A DNA stretch of 64,000 nt, from positions 16,058,001 through 16,122,000 of the forward strand of contig CM059621.1 of NCBI GenBank assembly GCA_030435675.1. Direction: 5' to 3'. Below the pieces are notes generated by a model that had not been told where the DNA came from, ran no database searches, and saw only the letters and a list, made by a program, of their open reading frames with translations. This document shows, one piece after another, positions 36,069 through 46,534 of the stretch. Positions within the stretch are counted from its first letter, which is position 1; each line of letters begins with the position of its first letter. Source of the DNA: Steinernema hermaphroditum. Lineage: Eukaryota > Nematoda > Chromadorea > Rhabditida > Steinernematidae. Position numbers and translations under genes: made by a program.

Positions 36069-37408
36069 ATGAAGTGGTTGCTCAGCTGTTTCCTTACCAT
36101 CCTCCTTCTCTTCCAAGGAGCGACGTCTTCCAATACCGGTCCTGTGAGGTTGACACCACTTCAATACTGGAAGGGAACCCCGGAGCCATCGAAGGAAGCA
36201 TCGTCGAACTCGGGACAAGAAGCGCTAGGCATCTACTTCAACCTGGTTAGTTCTTTTTCGTTTCTTTCCTTGTGCTTAATCGTGGAATTTTAGTTCAAGG
36301 GAGAATGTGGATACGGTACACTCGGTGATGAGGAGACACTGAAGAAGCAGGCTGCTGAGTGTCTGCACCCTGAGAAGTTGGTCAACTTCCAGGTCAACGA
36401 TGCCGAGCTGCAATTTACATTCCCGCTCTCGCAGGATGCGCGGTGCGTCATGTGGTTCGTTCTGGCCATGCGTCGATCCGGACTTCGCTACACGCTCGAC
36501 ACGAAGACCAAGACGTTCAACATCTCCCTGCATGTATTCACTGTTGGTGGAACGCTTCGAATACATAACAATATGAACACTTTTAGAAAGGCAAGGGATG
36601 TGCAGCTAAGGCGCTTCCGACGTCAGGAGACAAGTTTCGGTTTTGTATAGTAAAGAAGTGCGACAGCGAAAACGTCAGTCCAATCATCAGTGAACAGCAC
36701 GTCATCCACGATAGCAGAGCCATCACTCCGAACACGAATCCTATGTTGGACGACTTCTGCGACCTCGAATGCAGATGTAAGCGTATAGGGATGAGTAGAC
36801 AGTGTTTAACTTGTTTACATTTGCTTTTAGACGAGTCGTTCAAGATAAGAGAAACCGCTAATGGAGCGCAAATTGTAGTGAAACCGAAGAAGGGTTACAG
36901 AACAGTCGTCACCAACGCGCCTGGAACCACTGTGGATATTAAACCGGCAGCAGTGAAAATTTTATATACTATCGCGACCACTTTGATAGGTGCAGCTTTT
37001 CTAGTCTTATTCATCTTCGGTGCACTGGCATGCAACTATTTCCGAAAGATTTCAACGATGATGGCAAAGCTTAGAGAATTGACGTACCCTGAGACATTTG
37101 TGAACGAGAAGCTGAATAACGGCGCGCCGTCTAATGCGATGGAGGGCGTGAACCACGAGGACGCGGAGAATGCGAGTAAAGAAAATCCCGGTTTGCCGCA
37201 TGAGAGAGTCAAGTCGATCAAGGTGGATAACGAAGCTGCGGGACCTAAACTTATAAAAGCAATGGTGGAGAACCGTGAGGGGTTGTCACAAGACAAACCA
37301 GCGCCGGACGGACCGTTGCAGGACAAGCCTGCTGATTGCCCAACACCACGGATGAAAGAAAGCCGAATCTTTCAAAATCCTTTGAAAACCGACCCTTTTC
37401 CATTGTAA
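36069..37408 (+). CDS. Orphan type I membrane protein, short-tail paralogue
   Basis: Four exons (36,069-36,245; 36,294-36,542; 36,587-36,776; 36,831-37,408) join to 397 residues. A signal peptide (residues 1-20, hydrophobic LLSCFLTILLLF) precedes an ectodomain of about 225 residues with nine cysteines (CGYG, ECLHP, RCVMW, GCAA, FCIVKKC, FCDLEC). A single membrane helix at about 249-273 is followed by a charged cytoplasmic tail of about 124 residues with no repeats. I recognise no domain. The exon structure, phases and ectodomain match the minus-strand gene at 38,072-42,655, including the intron 2 donor GTTGGT, which fixes the splice choice in both. The two genes are tail-to-tail. Function is unknown; a cell-surface receptor or adhesion role is only a guess. 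Confidence 0.8.
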
Positions 37409-37654
37409 ATTCCATGCTACGAGGTATCCACGTCCGGAATTCGCATTTTCATATTCCATATTCCATTTTTCATGGGACAGAACATAAGTAGGGGTTTTCA
37501 CATACGCTCTACATCGTGAAAATCAAAGAAAATTTCGAAAACCATTTCTTGCTGATCGTTCCGGGACCCGGACAAGAGTGCAGGTCAACTTGTGGTTCTA
37601 AGTTTTGAAGGGGAAGTGATGCCCAGAAGCACTAAAGTGATCTAATTGATACTC
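37409..37654. other. Intergenic between paralogue and pseudo-exon
   Basis: Contains the 3' end of the short-tail gene and no recognised element. Confidence 0.3.
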
Positions 37655-37810
37655 CTATGAGTTGTCCCGCGGCGAGTTGTCATGTACCGTGCTCTGGGGT
37701 CCTCTCCAGTACTCCGGTGGTGTCAACCTCACGGGACCGGCATCCAAAGACGTCGCTCCCTCGAAGAGAAGGAGGATGGCAAGGAAACAGCTAACCAACA
37801 GCTTCATCAT
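37655..37810 (-). pseudogene. Decayed first exon of a third paralogue
   Basis: The minus strand opens with two adjacent ATGs at 37,810 and 37,807, then KLLVSCFLAILLLFEGATS, DAGPVRLTPPEYWRG. These are near-identical to the first exons of both neighbours. The frame then drifts (QSTVHDNS...) to a stop at 37,655 with no second exon. The 15-20 bases before the ATG (CATTTGAGCGG) resemble those of the intact genes, but the inverted-repeat promoter is missing. It lies exactly between the two tail-to-tail paralogues, so the family once had at least three members here. Confidence 0.75.
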
Positions 37811-38071
37811 CCGCTCAAATGTGTTACTACGCTTACAGCGTGGTTCGCCTTGAATCAGCGCGATCCTAACGCTAGGCATCATCTTTATGGGGATATGCCC
37901 AGACATTACACGTAGAATAAGAAGGACAAAAAATGGCAACCACGCCAGTCCACGTAGGGGAGAGGTAATAAATAAAAGGTAATAAATGACCTCTGTTTAT
38001 TCGTATGAGCTGATGTTATTCACCGAAGAACATATCATTATTCAAACGAAAGGTTGTTAGGCGGCGTTCTC

Positions 38072-41000
38072 CTACGTCGCCCGCTTGTCAGTCTCTATCG
38101 CACTCGAGAAGTCACTTTGGCCGGTACGGGATTCTTTCGTTTGGTCGGTCTGCTTCTCTGACCCATTCGGCGCTTCAGGCGTGCCTTCATCCTTCTTCGG
38201 TTCTTCCTTCTTTTCCTCGTCCTTTTTCGCTTCCTCCTTCTTTTCCTCATCCCTCTTCTCGTCGTCCTTCTTCGCTTCCTCCTTCTTCACCTCGTCCTTC
38301 TTCGCTTCCTCCTTCTTCGTCTCATCCTTCCTCGCTTCCTCCTTCTTCTCCTCGTCCTTCTTCGCATCATCCTTCTTCAATTCCTCCTTCTTCTCATCGT
38401 CCTTCTTCACCTCGTCCTTCTTCTTTTCCTCGTCCTTCTTCTCCTCGTCTTTCTTCGTCTCATCCTTTTTCGCTTCCTCCTTCTTTTCCTCATCCCTCTT
38501 CTCGTCGTCCTTCTTCGCTTCCTCCTTTTTCTCCTCGTCCTTCTTCGCTTCCTCCTTCTTCTCATCGTCCTTCTTCACCTCGTCCTTCTTCGCTTCCTCC
38601 TTCTTCGTCTCATCCTTCCTCGCTTCCTCCTTCTTCTCCTCGTCCTTCTTCGCATCATCCTTCTTCAATTCCTCCTTCTTCTCATCGTCCTTCTTCACCT
38701 CGTCCTTCTTCTTTTCCTCGTCCTTCTTCTCCTCGTCCTTCTTCGCTTCCTCCTTCTTCGTCTCATCCTTCTTCGCTTCCTCCTTCTTCTCCTCATCCTT
38801 CTTCGCTTCCTCCTTCTTTTCCTCGTCCTTCTTCGCTTCCTCCTTCTTTTCCTCGTCCTTCTTCGCTTCCTCCTTCTTTTCCTCATGCTTCTTTTCCTCA
38901 TCCTTCTTCGGTTCCTCCTTCTTCTCCTCATCCTTCTTCGCTTCCTCCTTCTTTTCCTCGTCCTTCTTCGGTTCCTCCTTCTTCTCCTCATCCTTCTTTG
39001 CTTCCTCCTTCTTTTCCTCATCCTTCTTCGCTTCCTCCTTCTTTTCCTCGTCCTTCTTCGGTTCCTCCTTCTTTTCCTCGTCCTTCTTCGGTTCCTCCTT
39101 CTTTTCCTCGTCCTTCTTCTCCTCATCCTTCTTCGCTTCCTCCTTCTTCGCCTCATCCTTCTTCAACTGCTCTTTCTTCGACTCATCCTTCTTTGCTTCC
39201 TCCTTTTTCTCCTCGTCCTTCTTGGCTTCCTCCTTCTTCTCCTCATCCTTCTTCGCTTCCTCCTTCTTTTCCTCATCCTTCTTCGCTTCCTCCTTTTTCG
39301 CCTCATCCTTCTTCTCCTCGTCCTTCTTCGTCTCATCCTTCTTTGCTTCCTCCTTTTTCTCCTCGTCCTTCTTGGCTTCCTCCTTCTTCTCCTCATCCTT
39401 CTTCGCTTCCTCCTTCTTTTCCTCATCCTTCTTCGCTTCCTCCTTCTTCTCCTCATCCTTCTTCGCTTCCTCCTTTTTCGCCTCATCCTTCTTCGACTGC
39501 TCCTTCTTCTCCTCATCCTTCTTCGCTTCCTCCTTTTTCGTCTCATCCTTCTTCGCCTCGTTCTTCTTTGCTTCCTCCTTCTTCGACTGCTCCTTCTTTG
39601 ACTGCTCCTTCTTCGACTCATCCTTCTTCGCTTCCTCCTTCTTTTCCTCGTCCTTCTTCGCTTCCTCCTTCTTTTCCTCGTCCTTCTTCGCTTCCTCCTT
39701 CTTTTCCTCATGCTTCTTTTCCTCATCCTTCTTCGGTTCCTCCTTTTTCGTCTCATCCTTCTTCGCCTCGTTCTTCTTTGCTTCCTCCTTCTTCGACTGC
39801 TCCTTCTTCGCTTCCTCCTTCTTCTCCTCATCCTTCTTCGCTTCCTCCTTCTTTTCCTCGTCCTTCTTCGCTTCCTCCTTCTTTTCCTCGTCCTTCTTCG
39901 CTTCCTCCTTCTTTTCCTCATGCTTCTTTTCCTCATCCTTCTTCGGTTCCTCCTTCTTCTCCTCATCCTTCTTCGCTTCCTCCTTCTTCTCCTCATCCTT
40001 CTTCGCTTCCTCCTTCTTTTCCTCGTCCTTCTTCGCTTCCTCCTTCTTTTCCTCGTCCTTCTTCGCTTCCTCCTTCTTTTCCTCATGCTTCTTTTCCTCA
40101 TCCTTCTTCGGTTCCTCCTTCTTCTCCTCATCCTTCTTCGGTTCCTCCTTCTTTTCCTCGTCCTTCTTCTCCTCATCCTTCTTCGCTTCCTCCTTCTTCG
40201 CCTCATCCTTCTTCAACTGCTCTTTCTTCGACTCATCCTTCTTTGCTTCCTCCTTTTTCTCCTCGTCCTTCTTGGCTTCCTCCTTCTTCTCCTCATCCTT
40301 CTTCGCTTCCTCCTTCTTTTCCTCATCCTTCTTCGCTTCCTCCTTTTTCGCCTCATCCTTCTTCTCCTCGTCCTTCTTCGTCTCATCCTTCTTTGCTTCC
40401 TCCTTTTTCTCCTCGTCCTTCTTGGCTTCCTCCTTCTTCTCCTCATCCTTCTTCGCTTCCTCCTTCTTTTCCTCATCCTTCTTCGCTTCCTCCTTCTTCT
40501 CCTCATCCTTCTTCGCTTCCTCCTTTTTCGCCTCATCCTTCTTCGACTGCTCCTTCTTCTCCTCATCCTTCTTCGCTTCCTCCTTTTTCGTCTCATCCTT
40601 CTTCGCCTCGTTCTTCTTTGCTTCCTCCTTCTTCGACTGCTCCTTCTTTGACTGCTCCTTCTTCGACTCATCCTTCTTCTCCTTTTCCTTCTTCGTCTCA
40701 TCCTTCTTCGCCTCGTCCTTCTTCGCCTCGTTCTTCTTTGCTTCCTCCTTCTTCGTCTCATCCTTCTTCGCCTCATCCTTATTCGCCTTGTCCTTCTTCG
40801 GCTCGTCCTTCTTCGTCTCATCCTTCTTCGCCTCGTCCTTCTTCGCCTCGTTCTTCTTCGCCTCGTTCTTCTTTGCTTCCTCCTTCTTCGTCTCATCCTT
40901 CTTCGCCTCATCCTTATTCGCCTTGTCCTTCTTCGGCTCGTCATTCTTCGTCTCATCCTTCTTCGACTGCTCCTTCTTCTCCTCGTCCTTCTTCGACTGC

Positions 41001-42655
41001 TCCTTCTTCGACTGTTCCTTCTTCGTTTCGTCCTTCTGCGCCTCGTTCTTCTGCACCTCGTCCTTCTTCGAGTGCTCCTTCTTTGACTGCTCCTTCTTCG
41101 ACTGTTCCTTCTTCGTCTCGTCCTTCTTCGTTTCGTCCTTCCGCTCCTCGTTCTTTTCCACCTCGACCTTCTTCGACTGCTCCTCCCTCCACTCATCGGT
41201 CACACCTGTCACAGTCGAGTTTTGACACTGCTCCTTCTTTGACTGCTCCTTCTTCGTCTCATCCTTCTGCGCTTCGTTGTTCTGGGCTTCGTCCTTCTTC
41301 GACTGCTGCTTCTTTGACTGCTCCTTTATTGACTGCTTCTTCCCCCACTCATCTGTCACACCTGTCGCAGTCGAGTTTTGACACATCGCCTTGTCATTAT
41401 TCGCCTCATTCTGCTCCATCTTCTTTTCCGATTTGGGCTTCTTCTCCTTCTTCGTCTTTTCCGATTTAGGCTTCTTCTCTTTCTTCGTCTTCTCTGATTT
41501 CTCCGGCTCCTGTGCGCTCAGTTCGGGCAGGCTCTTCGCCGTTTCAGACGGCTTTATAAGTGGCGGGTCTTCCTTCTTCTTCTCCCCCGCCTTCTCATTT
41601 GCGCACTTCTGGAGTGCTTTCATGTTGCTCGAAAATGTTCGGAAACAGACGCAGTATGCCGCCAAACCGCTGATCATTAAACCACAAAAGGATGTGACGC
41701 AGAAGATCGTCCCGGCAATAAATACATTTTCTCCAGCCGCTGCCGATTGGACAACCACAGTGGTTCCAGGCGGATTTGTGACGACTATTGTACGATTCGT
41801 CCACGGATTCACCACAAGTTGCGTTCCATTAGCAATCTTTTTCATCTCGTACGATTCATCTGAAAGCAAATGCAAGCAAATTAACCAATGCACACCCATC
41901 ACTATGCACTTACATCTGCATTCGAGGTCACAGAGGTTGCCGAAGATCGGATTTGCATTCTGAGTGGTGGCTTTGACATCGTAGATAGCGTGCTCTTCAG
42001 TGAAACTCTTCACAGCGTATTTAAGCCCGCATTCCATTTGGATACAAAACTGTATATTCTTTTTTTCCTTATCACGAGACGACACCATTGAAGACGCTGC
42101 ACATTTCTCTCTCTTCTGAAAATTTGTTGAAAATCGTAAGAATTCAAATCGCTCCACCAACAGTGAATCCATGCATGGAGATATTGAACATTTGTGTCTT
42201 AGTATCGACCGTATAGCGAAGTCCGGATCGACGCATGCCTAGTACAAACCACATGAAGCAGTTCGCATCTTCTGGAAACGGGTAAGCGAACTTCAACTCT
42301 GCTTTGGCATTGCTGAACCGGAAGTCACGCAATTTTTGAGGATTCAAGCATGCAGCAGCTTCTTTCTTCAATATCTTCTCTTCGCCGAGAAGGTCATATC
42401 CACTCTCACCATTGAACTGAAATACCAGGATTACATAGAAGGAAACACATAATAACCAACCAAGTTAAGGTTGATGGTTAACATTTCTCGGTAAATGCCT
42501 CTACTGCTAAAAATCTGTGGGCATTTTTCTGTCGGGGACTTAGCGGTTCCTCTCCAATACTTAAGAGGCTCCAACCTTACAGGATCGGCATCCGAAGACG
42601 TCGCTCCTTCGACAAGAAGGAGGATGGCCACGAAGCAGCTGAATAACCGCTCCAT
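38072..42655 (-). CDS. Orphan type I membrane protein with giant KKDE-repeat cytoplasmic tail
   Basis: Four exons (42,655-42,461; 42,416-42,162; 42,115-41,914; 41,859-38,072) join to 1,479 residues. The signal peptide (FSCFVAILLLVEGATS), ectodomain and one membrane helix (about 263-290) match the short-tail paralogue, except that its first ectodomain cysteine is serine (GESGYD versus GECGYG). The tail of about 1,190 residues starts with KSEKTKKEKKP-type motifs. It is then almost wholly built of pentads KK(D/E/N)E(A/T/E/S/P), often paired as KKDEEKKEEA, with HEEKK, KEQSKK and KKKDE variants. It ends in a non-repeat segment with SDFSSAIETDKRAT. Such sequence is expected to be disordered or a long charged helix. 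The array is open over 3 kb, so it is under frame selection or very young. The function is unknown. Convergent with its paralogue. Confidence 0.8.
38190..41420 (-). repeat. Coding minisatellite, 15/30-bp purine-strand array
   Basis: The plus strand is nearly all pyrimidine: units such as TCCTTCTTCGCTTCC and TCCTTCTTCTCCTCA repeat every 15 bp, encoding one KK-x-E-x pentad each. Longer copies exist inside. 39,091-39,630 is repeated with no difference I could see at 40,141-40,680 (offset 1,050 bp = 70 pentads), and a block near 38,310-38,440 recurs about 288 bp later. The lack of stops in several frames on both strands is a by-product of the repeat. It is a purine/pyrimidine-asymmetric tract with the potential for triplex (H-DNA) structure. 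Confidence 0.85.
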
Positions 42656-42712
42656 TTTCCGCTGAAATGCGCCACTGACGTCCGGCGAGCAAAATGCTCT
42701 GGCCACCCGGCC

Positions 42713-42758
42713 TATTTATGCGTTTTTGCTGTCTGCGGGTCGCAGACAACGGCGTCTC
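42713..42758 (-). promoter_or_regulatory. Shared core promoter of the long-tail paralogue
   Basis: On the minus strand: GAGACGCCGT, then the perfect inverted repeat TGTCTGCGACCCGCAGACA (42,748-42,730), GCAAAAACG, CATAAATA (42,720-42,713) and 57 bases to the ATG at 42,655. The order and all spacings equal those of the short-tail gene, while DNA further upstream no longer aligns. This marks it as a conserved functional core. Confidence 0.72.
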
Positions 42759-42795
42759 ATTGTTCAGTCTCAGTCGGTTGCACTTGTAAAGCGTT

Positions 42796-43366
42796 TCAAA
42801 CGGCTTCCGATCTCTTCTGTTGGAGGGTATTATGGTCGCCGTACGGTACTATCGTTGTCCGGTCTCTGTGAAGCGTTTCGAGTCCGTAAAATGAATGCGC
42901 CTGCATATGCGCGTGGTGGGACCACCAGACTACAGTAGTTTTTCCGTTCTGCCGACTTTTATACAATGGAAATCGCAGATTAACATCTGAAATCTTGAGT
43001 CCCGCAACAACGTGCTCAGAAATTTCAGGGTCGCTTATGGTCATGATCAGGAGTCCTGACCGTGGCATTGAAGATTCTTGTCGGGTCGAAATTCATGAGG
43101 CCGTGCACAATTAGGTCTGTATGGTCGGTTTGGCCCTTGTCCATTAGAGATGGGCAGTTTAATTTCTTTTCGCGAGCGATTATCGTTTTGTTCGCTCGGA
43201 AGTCAATTTTCATGAAAGCCATTGCATGAATTTGATGCACGCCTATTTTCCGGCCGGAAATTGAGCTATTCGCGAAAGGAAATACAGTGCTTTCAAACGC
43301 GGAGGAACCAAATGGACCTCCACTCCCGTTTTTTGGCTGCTGTGTCAGGTTTTGCTTTGTATCCAT
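42796..43366 (-). other. Two overlapping minus-strand open frames, possible gene
   Basis: Frames of 113 codons (43,366-43,025) and 90 codons (43,068-42,796) overlap in different phases. They have mixed composition but no signal peptide, domain or clear splice pair. They might be two exons of a small gene upstream of the long-tail gene. I cannot support that further, so this is reported as open frames only. Confidence 0.2.
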
Positions 43367-43562
43367 GTCGTGCGCATGCTTTCGACCGCCGCGCCAGAAC
43401 TGCGCGATCGTCAGTCAATAGAGAGCTTCTCTTTTACGACTGATCTTTGTTTGCGACTCATTACGACCCATTTTGATTTGTTTCAACCTGTTTTTACCCT
43501 TGCTTGCGTTCTTACATATTTATTTTTGGTCCTACGTTTATCGTTTGACTTCTTTCAGATCC

Positions 43563-45630
43563 ATGTCTCGCTTATTCCAACCACTCGCCAGTGGTCCGTT
43601 CAAGGAATGGCCAGATCCCGCTCCTGGCTGTGAGCGGCACTGCGGAATCGTCGTCACGGGCCGTCAGGGCGGCGATTACTGCGGCGGCATCTACGTGTAC
43701 GGAATACCGCGACTGTTCCTGATGCCACAAGAGCTGTTCAAGTTCGACCGGAGACTTGGTCGGGAGCTCGGCATGTCCAAGTCGAGGATGCTGAAGATGG
43801 AGGAGCACTTCGTGTTCGGCGATGCTGTCGACTTTGACGCAAACGCCAACCACATCGTCACACTGATCGTTGGGCGCCGACCGCCCATTCTCCCACCCGT
43901 GCTCCTCGATGGTCAGCTCTGTGTAAGAATGCCCAGTTTTCCAGCTTTCATAAACTGCTTATTTTAGTTGAAAGCAACAGTTGTACGCAGTGAGGATGGC
44001 CGAATTTGGTGCCCTGAGTTTGGATTTGTCCCGGATATACGAGAAGACCGCAATATTAACCCACTGCATGACGTCACCATTGAAGGAAACATCCGTTGCA
44101 CCTACGATAAGGAGCATCCTTTCGACATCGCCTTTGGTCTTCACTCATATGGCCCGATAGATCAGCATCAAATGGCACTGACATTGGATACGGTATGTTT
44201 TCACCGTGAGATTTCTCGGAAACTAAGCACAATTTTTTTCAGCCATGGCGCGCGGAGATGAGAGTGGATAACCGTCTGCCACTGCCTTTCCTGTATGATC
44301 CGGACGTGGATGATCCACAGGAACAGGAGTTCGATATCGTTCCTCAGCTCCGCGAGCTCTACGCAGAGGGAGGTCATAACCGTTCGGTAAATATCTAGAA
44401 TTTAAAGCGACCGTTGAACGATTTATTGCAGGAACCTATGCTGCAAGAAACTGGAGTACTCCTACGGGATCACATCGTCAATTCGAAGTACCCTACTATG
44501 GAGTTCTTGCGTATCTGGGCACATGACCGACGCAACGACAAGTTCAAAAACTTACGGCTCAGGGGACCGCAATACCTCGTGCCCGGAACCTTGGTCACCT
44601 TTAACGCCTTCTACAGCGAGATCCATGGGAAGTGGTTGGCCTACGAATGGGACCGGAACCGCAACAAGGGTCCAGACGGTCCGGTCAGCACCGTCCGTAT
44701 CGAGTTCCCGTACGTGAACCATGATGAAGAACTAAATCCCGACGACGAAGAAATGGTGAAGCACTTTCTCTGCAAGTGTGTCTTTACAATTTCCGCTTGT
44801 AGTTCTTATGTGACATGGCTCGCATGCCCGACCTTCCTGGCTACTTCATCAACGACCACCTCGGACTTGTGTCGGACCGCCGTGGGGTCCTCTGCTCGCT
44901 GACAGAAACCTTACACGAATGCGAGCAGCGCGCCTATGCGGTCCTTCGAAGCTTCACTCCTGGCCGCATCACGAACTTCGAGCTGCGCCATGGCCTCAAG
45001 GATTTCCTAGAAGTGAACGCATATTTGAGAGAGAGGGTAAGCATCGCTCTGCGGAAAGGAGTTGTACGCTGTCTTTCAGGATGATTTGCACGGATTCATC
45101 ATTGGTCACGAGATCATATGCCCAGCACTACCGAACATCGAATTCCGCGTTGAGAGCTACATCACCGACCACCCCTTCCCACCCGGCACGGCTGTGTCGT
45201 TCGATTGCCACCTGCTGGAGAACTGCGAGCGTCTCACCTATACTGTATTTTACCTGCAGCGCATTGGTGCAGTCGGACGGTGCAACGTTGACGTCATCAC
45301 CATAGATGGAAAAGAAGCCGTGAGTTCAGCTAGCATAGGTAGCGCAGTTTCAAGTGTTCTTTTCAGATTATCTGCAGTGTTTACCTCACCAAAATCAAGA
45401 TGGTCATGCGCGAGATCTACTGCTGGTATTCCCCTCTGTTTGGCCCCGTCGATGACGTGAACTCGTTGTTGAAAGGAAGAAAGGGCGGAGCACGCGTCGT
45501 CATCTGTCGTGACAGGAAGTTCGAACGCGCTACGTCGGTTTTCTATATTCACAGCCTACTTGACGAATCAGCGGTTGAGTCGAGGAAAGAAACGTTGAAG
45601 CCCCTGAATCAGCTGAGCGAATGGAAATGA
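43563..45630 (+). CDS. Orphan 596-residue protein, seven phase-0 exons
   Basis: Exons 43,563-43,922, 43,968-44,192, 44,243-44,386, 44,432-44,755, 44,803-45,036, 45,080-45,319 and 45,367-45,630 all join in phase 0. TTTCAG five bases before the ATG looks like a trans-splice acceptor. No signal peptide or membrane helix was seen. I recognise no family. The protein seems to contain several related modules of about 90-110 residues, each starting G-(I/V/L)-(V/L/I) (GIVVTGRQGG, GVLLRDHIVN, GLVSDRRGVL, GFIIGHEIIC) and ending with a small-residue turn and VxF (GDAVDFDA, GTLVTFNA, GTAVSFDC). These would suit beta-barrel (OB-like) domains. That is inference from pattern alone. Module boundaries partly follow exon boundaries. 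Confidence 0.8.
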
Positions 45631-46534
45631 ACGACGAGAATTTTATTTGTTTACTGTCATATCATGTTTCCAATACAACTTTATTCCAGAATGTTCACGG
45701 TTCTTGCGAGTTGTGGGTGGTGAGAGGAGTTTGTATGTGCGTGTTTCAAAGCTGCCTGCGTTGCACTTCGAGTCGAGTCGAGTTCGAGTCACTCGGCGTT
45801 TTCTGACTCGAATGCCAACCCTAGTTCGAATGAACAGAAGTGCTTAATGATCAGTCACGCTGGATGTGCGTCCGCGAGCGGTTGGTTATTCCATTCCATT
45901 GGTTCCTAGTCTGCCTGGGTGGAGCGGTCCACCTGCTGCACTGCTCCGTCTTTTTCCAACTTTTCATGGAAACTCGCGGAGCGATAAGGACGGGACCGCC
46001 CGGAAACATTTGCGGTGGAGCAGATCCGCTCCGCCGATGTTCCGCCACTATGACGGACGGGTGTTGGCAAATTTAGGAGGTTCGTGGATGCAGCGCCCAA
46101 CCCTCCGGGTGCCGGGAATAGCGACGGAGCAGTGAGCGTTGGAGCAGGTGGACCGCTCCGTCGGGTTGACTACGATGGACCAACTCGGAAACATCTGCGA
46201 CAGAGCAGATCCAGTCCATTTCTTTAAACCTGGAGACAGGGGGCAAGGATCACCTCTGGAAGCCAACTCAATCGTTATCGCTTGTTGCATTAGAATGTTT
46301 CATAAGTTTTGGTCTCACAGGGATTGTATGTCTGCATGACCGTACAAGATTTATGTGCAGCCTCGATTTTGATCTGGTTTGTTGGCGATGTCTTGAAGTT
46401 GATGACAGCTTTCTGCGTTTAAAATCGTTGGTTGGTCTGGCACTCTTCACATCATGATGGGCGTCTCCATATTGTCAGCATCCACGACGATTTCGTATCA
46501 CCGTTATGACCCTTCTGTTATTGCAGATTTTAGC
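45631..46534. other. Intergenic, with inverted and direct repeats
   Basis: No gene supported. A perfect 17-bp inverted repeat, GGAGCGGTCCACCTGCT (45,921-45,937) and its complement (46,143-46,159), flanks DNA that also holds direct-repeat traces (AAACATTTGCG-GGAGCAGATCC near 46,005 and AAACATCTGCGA-AGAGCAGATCC near 46,188). It may be a small non-autonomous transposon. Confidence 0.45.

Noticed and set aside
38085..41469. Very long plus-strand open frames (over 800 and 1,000 codons) rich in Ser/Phe or Pro/Ser
   Set aside because: They are the antisense and shifted readings of the KKDE pentad array, whose 15-bp unit contains no stops in several frames. No start context, splice signals or non-repeat protein sequence supports them.
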